In this document: one piece after another, positions 1 through 6,709 of the stretch | How positions within the stretch are numbered: the stretch's first letter is position 1 | How the letters are laid out: each line of letters starts with the position of its first letter | Assembly (NCBI GenBank): GCA_041591915.1 | Contig: JBFHRB010000007.1 | Span: forward strand, 1 to 31,902 | Reading direction: 5' to 3' | DNA: 31,902 bases | DNA from: JBFHRB01 sp041591915 | GTDB taxonomy: Bacteria > Actinomycetota > Nitriliruptoria > Nitriliruptorales > Nitriliruptoraceae | Position numbers and translations under genes: made by a program | Notes under the pieces: model-generated | What the model saw: only the letters and a program-made list of their open reading frames with translations | What the model was told of the DNA's origin: nothing | Databases searched by the model: none

Positions 1-156
1 GCCGATGCCTCGGGCCGCGAGGTGGTCGGCCAGCCGATTCGCGCGCTCGTCGAGGTCCGCGTACGTGAGCCTGCGCTCCCCGACGACGAGCACCTCACGG
101 TCGGGGACGGCGTCCACCACCGTCTCGAACAACGCGGCGAGGTTGAAGGAAGACAT
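1..156 (-). CDS. Acyl-CoA synthetase (AMP-binding family), N-terminal fragment
   Basis: Only the first 52 codons are in the window; the gene continues past the left edge. The ATG is at 154-156. The fragment reads MSSFNLAALFETV, then a VPDREVLVVGERRLTYADL stretch and DERANRLADHLAARGIG. This is the typical opening of ANL-superfamily fatty acyl-CoA synthetases, with the segment before the first beta strand and the conserved LTYxxLDxxxNRLAxxLxxxG pattern. Known family members activate fatty acids to acyl-CoA using ATP. The adenylation motifs and catalytic core lie outside the window, so substrate and even subfamily cannot be told. It is divergent from the hydrolase at 227, and a palindrome at 195-211 sits in the shared upstream region, so the two genes may be co-regulated. 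The lipid genes nearby fit an acyl-activating role, by inference. Confidence 0.85.
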   Translation of the reverse strand, partial: MSSFNLAALFETVVDAVPDREVLVVGERRLTYADLDERANRLADHLAARGIG

Positions 157-192
157 CGGTCGGCTGGGTCCCTCGGAGTCGGGTCGCTATCG

Positions 193-213
193 TATCTGAC
201 GGGTCGTCAGAAA
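193..213. promoter_or_regulatory. Palindromic operator between divergent lipid genes
   Basis: TCTGAC (195-200) and GTCAGA (206-211) form a perfect 6-bp inverted repeat around GGGTC; a further T/A pair at 193/213 matches but 194/212 does not. Its core CTGACGGGTCGTCAG resembles operators of TetR-type regulators near acyl-CoA genes in actinobacteria (recalled pattern, not searched). On the minus strand it overlaps a possible -10 TACGAT (189-194), so a bound repressor could block the acyl-CoA synthetase promoter; it also lies just upstream of the TTG start at 227. No regulator gene is visible in the window. Confidence 0.55.
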
Positions 214-226
214 CGGAGACGAACGC

Positions 227-1432
227 TTGGTTGCCTTCCGACTCATGCGCGTCCCGGCGCGTGTCATGGGCATCGCGACGTCCGCCGCGCTGCGACACCG
301 ACAGCCGCACGTGTATCCCGCGATACCACCCCCGCGCCCCACGCCGGCGCTCCTCGCCCAGGTCGCGTTGGACGAGACCGTCCTGGCCCTGATGAAGTCC
401 CCGTCGAGGTTCCCGACGGGCGACGAGCTGGGCCGGGTGGCCGCCGAGCTCACCGCCGCGCGCGGCCAGTACGCCATGCGAGGATGGCTCGACCGCCCCC
501 AGGGCTACCACCGGCCTCCGGACGTGCCGACGATGGTCGAGTCCCGCAGTCGCAGGCTGCGAGGTGTGAGGTACGAGCACCTGCGCTGGTGGTCCGGCTT
601 CGAGCCGGGGCACCACGAGCCCGGGGCGGCGAGCTGGGCCGCGATCGAGTCGGTGTCCGAGGCGCACGCCTACGTCATCCGGCATCCCGAGCCGGATCGT
701 CCCTGGGTCGTAGGCCTGCACGGGCTCGGCACCGGGCTGCCGATCGCCGACTTCCAGGCCTTCGACGTCCTGCACCTCCACCGGGACCTCGGCGTCAACG
801 TCGCCCTCCCGGTCCTCCCCCTCCACGGTCCGCGCAAGGCGAACAAGCGCAAGCTCGACGAGTTCCTGACGTTCGACCTCCAGTCGACGATCCACGGCGT
901 CGCCCACGCGGTGTGGGACGTGCGCGCGCTGATCGCGTGGATCCGACAGCAGGGAGGCACGCGCATCGGCCTGCACGGCGTCAGCCTCGGCGCGTACGTG
1001 GCCGGCCTCGTGGCGACGCTCGAGGAGGACCTGGACTTCGCGCTGGCGGGCGTGCCGTTGGCTGACGTGCCCGCCCTGTACGCCCATCACTGTCCACCGA
1101 GGATGCGGCGGCGCGCCGTCGAGGTCGGCCTGCTCGGCGAGGTCGTCCACGAGGCGCACCGCGTCATCTCGCCCCTCGCCGCCCCCGCGCTCCTCCCCCG
1201 CGCGCGCCTGGCCGTCTACGGGGGGCGCGGTGACCGGATGACCGGGCCCGACCAGGCGCGTCGGCTCTGGGACCACTGGCAGCAGCCGGAGGCCCTGTGG
1301 TTCAACGGCAACCACATGGCCTTCACCTTCAGCCGCAACGTGAAGCGATTCACGCGCGAGCGCCTGTCGGGCTGGCTGGAGGAGCCTCGCAGCCGTACCG
1401 AGGATGCGGCGGAGCGGGCCGCCAGCACCTGA
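227..1432 (+). CDS. Alpha/beta hydrolase family protein
   Basis: This 401-residue protein has an alpha/beta-hydrolase core in its second half. It contains the oxyanion-side motif VVGLHGLGTG (161-170), the nucleophile elbow GVSLGAY with Ser253, a likely acid Asp336 in GGRGDRM, and His363 in NGNHMAF. The triad is therefore complete. The first 130 residues are a long N-terminal region not typical of small esterases. No signal peptide is evident, so the protein is probably cytoplasmic. The TTG at 227 is chosen because CGGAG at 214-218 lies at good distance; an in-frame ATG at 245 is the alternative. The substrate is unknown. Its position next to an acyl-CoA synthetase and a WS/DGAT enzyme suggests an acyl ester or thioester, by inference only. 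It is followed after 62 bp by the acyltransferase gene on the same strand. Confidence 0.85.
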   Translation: MVAFRLMRVPARVMGIATSAALRHRQPHVYPAIPPPRPTPALLAQVALDETVLALMKSPSRFPTGDELGRVAAELTAARGQYAMRGWLDRPQGYHRPPDVPTMVESRSRRLRGVRYEHLRWWSGFEPGHHEPGAASWAAIESVSEAHAYVIRHPEPDRPWVVGLHGLGTGLPIADFQAFDVLHLHRDLGVNVALPVLPLHGPRKANKRKLDEFLTFDLQSTIHGVAHAVWDVRALIAWIRQQGGTRIGLHGVSLGAYVAGLVATLEEDLDFALAGVPLADVPALYAHHCPPRMRRRAVEVGLLGEVVHEAHRVISPLAAPALLPRARLAVYGGRGDRMTGPDQARRLWDHWQQPEALWFNGNHMAFTFSRNVKRFTRERLSGWLEEPRSRTEDAAERAAST

Positions 1433-1494
1433 CCGGGCGCGGCCGCGGAGGCGGTGGGATACTGCTGCCGTAGTCGAACGGGGGCCGGACACAC

Positions 1495-2919
1495 GTGGAG
1501 CGGTTGACGGGACTCGATGCCGGGTTCCTGTACATGGAGACCCCGACCCTCCACATGCACACGCTCAAGATCGGCATCATCGATCCGGCGGAGGCGCCCG
1601 GGGGCTACAGCTTCGACCGGTTCAAGGCCGTCCTCGCCGAGCGCCTGCACCTCCTCCCGCCGTTCCGCCGGCGGCTGGTGTGGGTCCCCATGCAGCTCCA
1701 CCACCCCCTGTGGGTGGAGGACCGGGACTTCGACCTCGACTACCACGTCCGGCGCGTCGGCATCCCCCAGCCCGGGACCCAGGCCGAGATGGACGAGCTC
1801 ATCGGCGACATCGCCAGCCGCCCGCTCGATCGGGCCAGGCCCCTCTGGCAGATCTGGGTGCTCGAGGGACTGGAGGGTGGTCGGGTCGCCTTCGCTGCCA
1901 AGATCCACCATGCGGCGGCCGACGGCGTCGCCGCAGGCGCGCTCCTCGCCAACGTGATGTCCCTGACGAGGGACGCACCCCCGCCGCCGGTCCCGGCCGA
2001 GCCATGGAGGGGCGAGCGGGTCCCCACCGGGCTCGAACTGCTGATCGACGCGTTCGCCGACCTCCTCAAGACGTTCCTCCGCCTCCCCCAGCTGCTGGGG
2101 ACGACCGGCCGCGGCGTGAAGGACGTCCTGCGCCATCGGCAGGGGACCGACAGCCCACCCCCACGACCGATCGTCGACGTCCCGAAGGCGTCGTTCAACA
2201 CGGCGCTGACACCACACCGGGTCTTCGCGTCGACATCGCTGCCACTCGGCCGCGTGCGCGCACTGAAGGACGCCGCGGGTGTGAAGCTCAACGACGTCGT
2301 GCTGGCCATCGTGTCCGGATCACTGCGCCACTACCTCGGCGAGAGGGGTGAGCTGCTCGACCGATCGCTCGTGGCCGGGATCCCCGTCGGGACGGACGCG
2401 CCGGACGCGGGACCGCGGCTGATCGGCAACCGCGTGTCCAACATGTTCACCTCGCTCGCCACCGACCGGGACGACCCGACGGACCGGCTCGAGGCGATCC
2501 ACCGCATCACGATGGAGGCGAAGCAGGTCCAGCAGACGCTCGGGCTGGAGCTCATGCAGGACTGGGTCGAGTTCACGCCACCGCGCGCGCTGACGCTGTT
2601 CATGCGGGCCTACTCGCGCGCGAGGATGGCTCGCCACCACCGGCCGCCGATCAACCTGGTCGTGTCCAACGTCCCCGGACCGCGCGACCCCCTCTACATC
2701 GCCGGCGCCGAGCTCACCGACCTCTTCTCGGTCGGGCCGATCCTGGAGGGCGTGGGACTGAACGTGACCGTGTGGAGCTACACCGACCGACTGAACTTCT
2801 CGGCGATCGCCTGCCGGGAGAGCCTGCCGGAGCTACGCCGCGTGACCGACGGCTTCGAGGGTGCGCTCGCCGAGCTCGAGGAGGCGTACGGGCTCAGCGC
2901 CGCCAGAGATCCCGCGTGA
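1495..2919 (+). CDS. WS/DGAT-type O-acyltransferase (copy 1)
   Basis: At 474 residues this matches the usual length of actinobacterial wax ester synthase/acyl-CoA:diacylglycerol acyltransferases. The N-terminus MERLTGLDAGFLYMETPTLHMH is the family opening, and the catalytic HHxxxDG motif is present as HHAAADG (His138, His139, Asp143, Gly144). A second conserved region near the C-terminus reads NLVVSNVPGPRDPLY. Known members esterify acyl-CoA to diacylglycerol or fatty alcohols at the inner membrane or lipid-droplet surface, making storage lipid. Translation starts at GTG 1495; no strong ribosome site is seen, though a possible -10 (TACTGC, 1460-1465) lies upstream. The 3' end overlaps the convergent trkH gene by 26 bp. 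Which acceptor is used, storage or surface lipid, cannot be told from the sequence. Confidence 0.93.
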   Translation: MERLTGLDAGFLYMETPTLHMHTLKIGIIDPAEAPGGYSFDRFKAVLAERLHLLPPFRRRLVWVPMQLHHPLWVEDRDFDLDYHVRRVGIPQPGTQAEMDELIGDIASRPLDRARPLWQIWVLEGLEGGRVAFAAKIHHAAADGVAAGALLANVMSLTRDAPPPPVPAEPWRGERVPTGLELLIDAFADLLKTFLRLPQLLGTTGRGVKDVLRHRQGTDSPPPRPIVDVPKASFNTALTPHRVFASTSLPLGRVRALKDAAGVKLNDVVLAIVSGSLRHYLGERGELLDRSLVAGIPVGTDAPDAGPRLIGNRVSNMFTSLATDRDDPTDRLEAIHRITMEAKQVQQTLGLELMQDWVEFTPPRALTLFMRAYSRARMARHHRPPINLVVSNVPGPRDPLYIAGAELTDLFSVGPILEGVGLNVTVWSYTDRLNFSAIACRESLPELRRVTDGFEGALAELEEAYGLSAARDPA

Positions 2920-4426
2920 AGAGCAGCAGCACCGGGAAGATCTCGAGCCGGCCCACGATCATGACCGTCGCCAGCAGCCACTTCGCTGCGCCGGGCAGGC
3001 CACTGTAATTCGAGGACGGACCGACGTCGCCGAGGCCCGGGCCGATGTTGCCCAGCGCCGAGGCGACGGCCGACGCCGACGTGACGAGGTCGAGCCCGTC
3101 GGCGGATCGCGACGCGACGACGCCGAGGAGGAACGTGGCCGTCATGAACACGAACATGAAGAACAGGAAGAACGCCTGCACGTGGCGCACGACCGTCGGC
3201 TGCACGGCGTGCCCGTCGACGCGGGTGATGAAGATGCCGCGCGGGTGCACGAGGCGACGGAGGTCGGCGATGGCCGCCTTCGAGAGCACCGCAACCCGGA
3301 AGGTCTTCATGCCACCAGCCGTGGAGCCGGACATCCCGCCAAGGAACATCAGGCCCACCACCAGGATCTGCAGGCCGGAGACCCAGGACCCGAAGTCGCT
3401 CGTCGCGAAGCCCGTCGTCGTCATGATGGTGACCGACGTGAAGGTGGCCGCCCGGATCGTCTCCTCGGCCGTCACGTCTCCCAGGTTGCGCTCGACGCCG
3501 GTGTCGATGAGGCCTCCGAGGATCAGGAGGATCGCCCCGAACGTCAGCAGGGCGTACACGCGGAACTCACTCGACCGGGCGTACGACCCCGGGCGACGGA
3601 GCGCCCGGAAGTGCAGCGCGAACGAGGTGCCGGCGAGGAACATGAACGCGATGACGACCCACTGGGTGTAGGCGCCGAAGGAGTCCAGCGAGTCGGCCTC
3701 GGTCCCGAATCCGCCCGTCGACATCGTCGTCAACGAGTGCGCGATGGCCTGGAATGGCGTCATCTCCCCGAGCATGAGCAGGACGGCCTCTATGAGCGTC
3801 AGGCCGACGTAGACCCACCACAGTCGCTGGGCCGTCTCGCGGAACCGCGGCGTGAGCCGATCGGGTGAGGGCCCCGGAGACTCCGCGCGCGCGAGCTCCA
3901 CGCTGCCCGCGCCGATGAGCGGGAGGATGGCGATCGACAGGACGATGACGCCCATGCCGCCCAACCACTGCGTCGAGGCCCGCCAGATCAGGATCCCGTG
4001 TGACAGCGCCGACGGGTCCGGCACGACCGAGGAGCCCGTGGTCGTGTAGCCGGCGGCGGTCTCGAAGAACGCGTTGGTCAGGTTCGGGATGGACCCGGTG
4101 AGCAGGTACGGCAGGGTGCCGAAGAGCGACATGACGAACCAGCTGAGGCCGACCGCGGCGAAGCCCTCACGGGTGGTGAGCTCACCGCGCGCCCCCAGGA
4201 ACTTCGCGGAGCCGACGCCGGCCAGCACGGTCAGGAGCGCCGCGGCGCCGATGCCCGCCGCCTGGTCCCATTCCCGGTAACCGACGGACACCAGGGCCGA
4301 CGGCAGCATGGCGATGCCGCTCGTGGCGACCACCGCCCCGACGATGAACACCAGCCGCCGGATGAGGCGACGGCGAGCCCGTCGGAGGCTCACCCGCGAG
4401 ATGCGGTCGAACGCAGTGGCCTTCAC
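2894..4426 (-). CDS. trkH: Potassium uptake protein TrkH, membrane subunit
   Basis: This 510-residue polytopic protein belongs to the Trk/Ktr/HKT family of K+ translocating subunits. The four pore repeats are recognisable by their filter segments: AGYTTTGSS, TMSTGGFG, TTTGFATSDF and GGMSGSTAGGMK. All four filter glycines are present, so it should be K+-selective and functional. The start is GTG 4424-4426, which overlaps the TGA of trkA (GTGA, 4423-4426), so translation is coupled. The open frame extends further upstream, but that part lies inside trkA and is Arg/Gly/Ala-rich shadow. The N-terminus begins with a basic stretch (RRARRRLIRR) before the first helix. Its 3' end overlaps the convergent WS/DGAT gene by 26 bp. 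It is the membrane partner of the RCK subunit encoded immediately upstream. Confidence 0.95.
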   Translation of the reverse strand: MKATAFDRISRVSLRRARRRLIRRLVFIVGAVVATSGIAMLPSALVSVGYREWDQAAGIGAAALLTVLAGVGSAKFLGARGELTTREGFAAVGLSWFVMSLFGTLPYLLTGSIPNLTNAFFETAAGYTTTGSSVVPDPSALSHGILIWRASTQWLGGMGVIVLSIAILPLIGAGSVELARAESPGPSPDRLTPRFRETAQRLWWVYVGLTLIEAVLLMLGEMTPFQAIAHSLTTMSTGGFGTEADSLDSFGAYTQWVVIAFMFLAGTSFALHFRALRRPGSYARSSEFRVYALLTFGAILLILGGLIDTGVERNLGDVTAEETIRAATFTSVTIMTTTGFATSDFGSWVSGLQILVVGLMFLGGMSGSTAGGMKTFRVAVLSKAAIADLRRLVHPRGIFITRVDGHAVQPTVVRHVQAFFLFFMFVFMTATFLLGVVASRSADGLDLVTSASAVASALGNIGPGLGDVGPSSNYSGLPGAAKWLLATVMIVGRLEIFPVLLLFTRDLWRR

Positions 4427-5757
4427 GTCGTGCACAGCGCTTCGACGTCGTGGATGGCCTCGGGCGGGACGAACACGATCAGCCGGTCGTTCGGCTCGAT
4501 CTTCGTGGTCCCTCGCGGCACGAATGCCCGCCCGTTGCGCGCCACGCCGCCCACGACGGCGTTGCCCGGCAGGTCGATCTCCTGCAGGAGGTAGCCCGCA
4601 GCGCTCGAGCCGGGCTCGACCTCGATGTCCAACGCCTCGGCGCGCGTGTCCTTGAACGTCGCCACCGAGTGGATGCGTCCGCGGCGGACGAAACGCAGGA
4701 TCGCGTTGGCCGCCGAGAGGCGGGGCGAGACGCTGGCGTCGATACCCGTACCGATGAGCAGGCCCACGTAGCTGAGCCGCTGGAAGCGCGCGACGGCCGT
4801 CGACGCGCCGAGCGCCTTGCCGACGAAGCAACCGGCCAGGTTCGCGTCGTCCCAGCCGGACAGCGCAGCGATGGCGTCCGTGTCGTCGAGTCCGAGGTTG
4901 GCGAGTACCGACGGGTCCGTCGTGTCACCGTTGATGACGAGGGCCCGCGGGTGGTGTTCGGCGAGGTAGCGGCAGCGCTCCTCGTCGGGGTCGATGAGCA
5001 CGACCTCGATGCGTCGCGCAGCCAGCAGGTCCACGGTGCGCTCGGCGATCCGCGTGGACCCGAGCACGATCACCCGCTCGACCGAGACGTCGTCGAGGCC
5101 GAGCAGTCGGCGGGCGCCAGCCAGGTTGTCGCTGCCGACCATCACCAGCACGTGGTCGTTCTCGCGCACGGTCGTCGGCCCGCGCACGGGGATCGCGTCG
5201 CCCCCGCGCACGACGGCCGCCACGGCCCAGTCCCCGAGATCCTGGTTGAACGCCCGGAGATCGGCGATCGTGTGTCCCACGAGCGGGCTGCCACGGCGAG
5301 CGATGCCGCCGAGCAGCGTGAGCTGCCCGTCGGCGAACTCGATGATGTCGGAGACGCCGCTCTGGCCGACGAGGCCGACGACCTCCTGGGCGGCCATCTC
5401 GTCCGGGTCGATGATGACGTCCACACCGAGATCGGCGACGCCGGCGCGCAGGTCGCTGTCCGCGATGCGTGCCACGGTCCGCTCGACGCCGAGGTTGCGT
5501 GCCGTGTGGCAGGCGAGCGCGTTCACGCCGTCCGAGTCGGAGACGGCGATGAGCATGTCCGCGAGGCCGATGTCGCTCTGCTTGAGCGTGTTGGGGCTGG
5601 CGCCGTTGCCGACGACGACGAGGACATCGAGCTCCTCCTGGACCTCGGCCGCGCGCCGCTCGTCGCTCTCGATCACGACGACGTCCTGCCCCTCGCTCGA
5701 GAGGCGCATCGCGAGGTAGGACCCCACGGCACCCGCGCCGACGATCACGATCCGCAC
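4423..5757 (-). CDS. trkA: Trk system potassium uptake regulatory subunit TrkA
   Basis: The 444-residue protein has the classic TrkA arrangement of two tandem RCK units, each a Rossmann nucleotide-binding domain plus an RCK_C domain. The first begins VRIVIVGAGAVGSYLA, a clear GxGxxG dinucleotide site. The second begins VERVIVLGSTRIAER, where the glycine motif is degenerate, so nucleotide binding there may be weak. TrkA binds NAD(H) or ATP/ADP on the cytoplasmic face and gates TrkH. The GTG at 5755-5757 is chosen because TCTCC on the plus strand at 5763-5767 gives GGAGA five bases upstream; the longer open frame adds residues unlike the family. A possible -10 (TAGCCT on the minus strand, 5787-5792) predicts a leader of about 25-30 nt. 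trkH follows with a four-base overlap. Confidence 0.95.
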   Translation of the reverse strand: MRIVIVGAGAVGSYLAMRLSSEGQDVVVIESDERRAAEVQEELDVLVVVGNGASPNTLKQSDIGLADMLIAVSDSDGVNALACHTARNLGVERTVARIADSDLRAGVADLGVDVIIDPDEMAAQEVVGLVGQSGVSDIIEFADGQLTLLGGIARRGSPLVGHTIADLRAFNQDLGDWAVAAVVRGGDAIPVRGPTTVRENDHVLVMVGSDNLAGARRLLGLDDVSVERVIVLGSTRIAERTVDLLAARRIEVVLIDPDEERCRYLAEHHPRALVINGDTTDPSVLANLGLDDTDAIAALSGWDDANLAGCFVGKALGASTAVARFQRLSYVGLLIGTGIDASVSPRLSAANAILRFVRRGRIHSVATFKDTRAEALDIEVEPGSSAAGYLLQEIDLPGNAVVGGVARNGRAFVPRGTTKIEPNDRLIVFVPPEAIHDVEALCTT

Positions 5758-5786
5758 ACACGTCTCCGTGTTCGGTCCGACGAGCG

Positions 5787-5792
5787 AGGCTA
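5787..5792 (-). promoter_or_regulatory. Possible -10 box of trkAH
   Basis: TAGCCT on the minus strand, 29 nt before the trkA GTG, matches the TAnnnT type seen before several other genes here. No convincing -35 was found. Confidence 0.4.
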
Positions 5793-5838
5793 CCGCCACC
5801 TCCTGCCGTCGACCCGGGAAGCAGCGCGCCATGGCGAC

Positions 5839-5844
5839 TAGCGT
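5839..5844 (+). promoter_or_regulatory. -10 box of a likely leaderless plsC-type gene
   Basis: TAGCGT is followed after exactly 7 bases by ATG 5852. This spacing would put the transcription start at or next to the A of the start codon, meaning a leaderless mRNA. No Shine-Dalgarno sequence precedes that ATG. Confidence 0.5.
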
Positions 5845-5851
5845 GTCCGCC

Positions 5852-6622
5852 ATGGAGCCCGTCTACCGCACCGTCGTAGCCGCCGCACTCAGTGTCATGC
5901 GTGCGCGCAAGTGGGACCTCTCGACCTCGGGCTGGGAACACGTCCCGGCCGAGGGCGGAGCCGTCATCGCCAGCAACCACGTCTCCTACATCGACTTCGT
6001 CTTCCTCGGCGCCGCTGCCCGCAACCAGGGAAAGCGGCTCGTCCGATTCATGGCGAAGAAGGAAGCGTTCGACCATCCCGTCTCCGGCCCGCTGATGCGC
6101 GCCATGCGGCACGTCGAGGTCGACCGGTTCGGCGACCCCAAGAAGGCCTTCGACGAGGCCGTCGAGAAGTGTCGGAGCGGCGAGCTCGTCGGGACGTTCC
6201 CGGAGGGCTCGATCTCGCGTTCCTTCACGCTGCTTCCGCTCAAGACCGGTGCGGCGCGCATCGCTCAGGCGGCGGGCGTCCCCCTCGTGCCGGTGGCCGT
6301 CTGGGGAACGCAGCGCCTACTGACGAAGGACCGGCCACGCGACCTTCGTCGCGACGTCCCCGTCACCGTGCGCTTCGGGGAGCCGATCCAGCCGGGCGAC
6401 GACGACCCTGCCGAGGTCACCAAAGCGCTGGACGAGCGGCTGAGCGAGCTCGTCGACGCCGCCCAGCGCAGCTATCCCGTGCCTCCGCAGCCGGGCTACG
6501 ACTGGTGGCAGCCCGCCCACCTGGGCGGCTCGGCACCCACGTACGAGGAGGCCATGCGCCTGCACGAGAAGGCCAAGCGCGAGCGGGCGGCGCGCCGTCA
6601 GGCGGAACTCGAGGGCTCCTGA
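5852..6622 (+). CDS. 1-acyl-glycerol-3-phosphate acyltransferase family (PlsC-like)
   Basis: The 256-residue protein has the PlsC/LPLAT core. Motif I is NHVSYID (NHx4D; Asn42, His43, Asp48), motif III is FPEGSISRS, and motif IV is in VPLVPVAVWG. Known members transfer an acyl chain from acyl-CoA or acyl-ACP to lysophosphatidic acid or related acceptors at the membrane. The C-terminal tail past about residue 205 carries PGYDWWQPAHLGGSAPTYEE and ends in a charged helix rich in Lys, Arg and Ala, as seen in many actinobacterial homologues. ATG 5852 is preferred because a -10-like TAGCGT lies 7 bases upstream; in-frame ATG 5831 and GTG 5843 are alternatives. It is divergent from trkA and precedes the MMPL gene by 87 bp. 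It could supply diacylglycerol precursor for the WS/DGAT enzymes, by inference. Confidence 0.92.
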   Translation: MEPVYRTVVAAALSVMRARKWDLSTSGWEHVPAEGGAVIASNHVSYIDFVFLGAAARNQGKRLVRFMAKKEAFDHPVSGPLMRAMRHVEVDRFGDPKKAFDEAVEKCRSGELVGTFPEGSISRSFTLLPLKTGAARIAQAAGVPLVPVAVWGTQRLLTKDRPRDLRRDVPVTVRFGEPIQPGDDDPAEVTKALDERLSELVDAAQRSYPVPPQPGYDWWQPAHLGGSAPTYEEAMRLHEKAKRERAARRQAELEGS

Positions 6623-6636
6623 GCCAGGCTCGCGCC

Positions 6637-6642
6637 TAGGGT
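6637..6642 (+). promoter_or_regulatory. Possible -10 box upstream of the MMPL gene
   Basis: TAGGGT 67 nt before GTG 6710, in the gap after the PlsC-like gene. It matches the recurrent TAGnnT pattern; if used, the leader would be about 60 nt. Read-through from the upstream gene is equally possible. Confidence 0.3.
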
Positions 6643-6709
6643 CGGCGGGGGCTCCCGTCCGTCCGACGGCGCGGCGTCGAAGCCTCCCGACTGACCTGGG
6701 GCAGCAGAC

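Noticed and set aside
95..1492. Long minus-strand open frame opposite the hydrolase
   Set aside because: Composition is that of a shadow frame, and it overlaps both the hydrolase with its intact triad and the acyl-CoA synthetase start.
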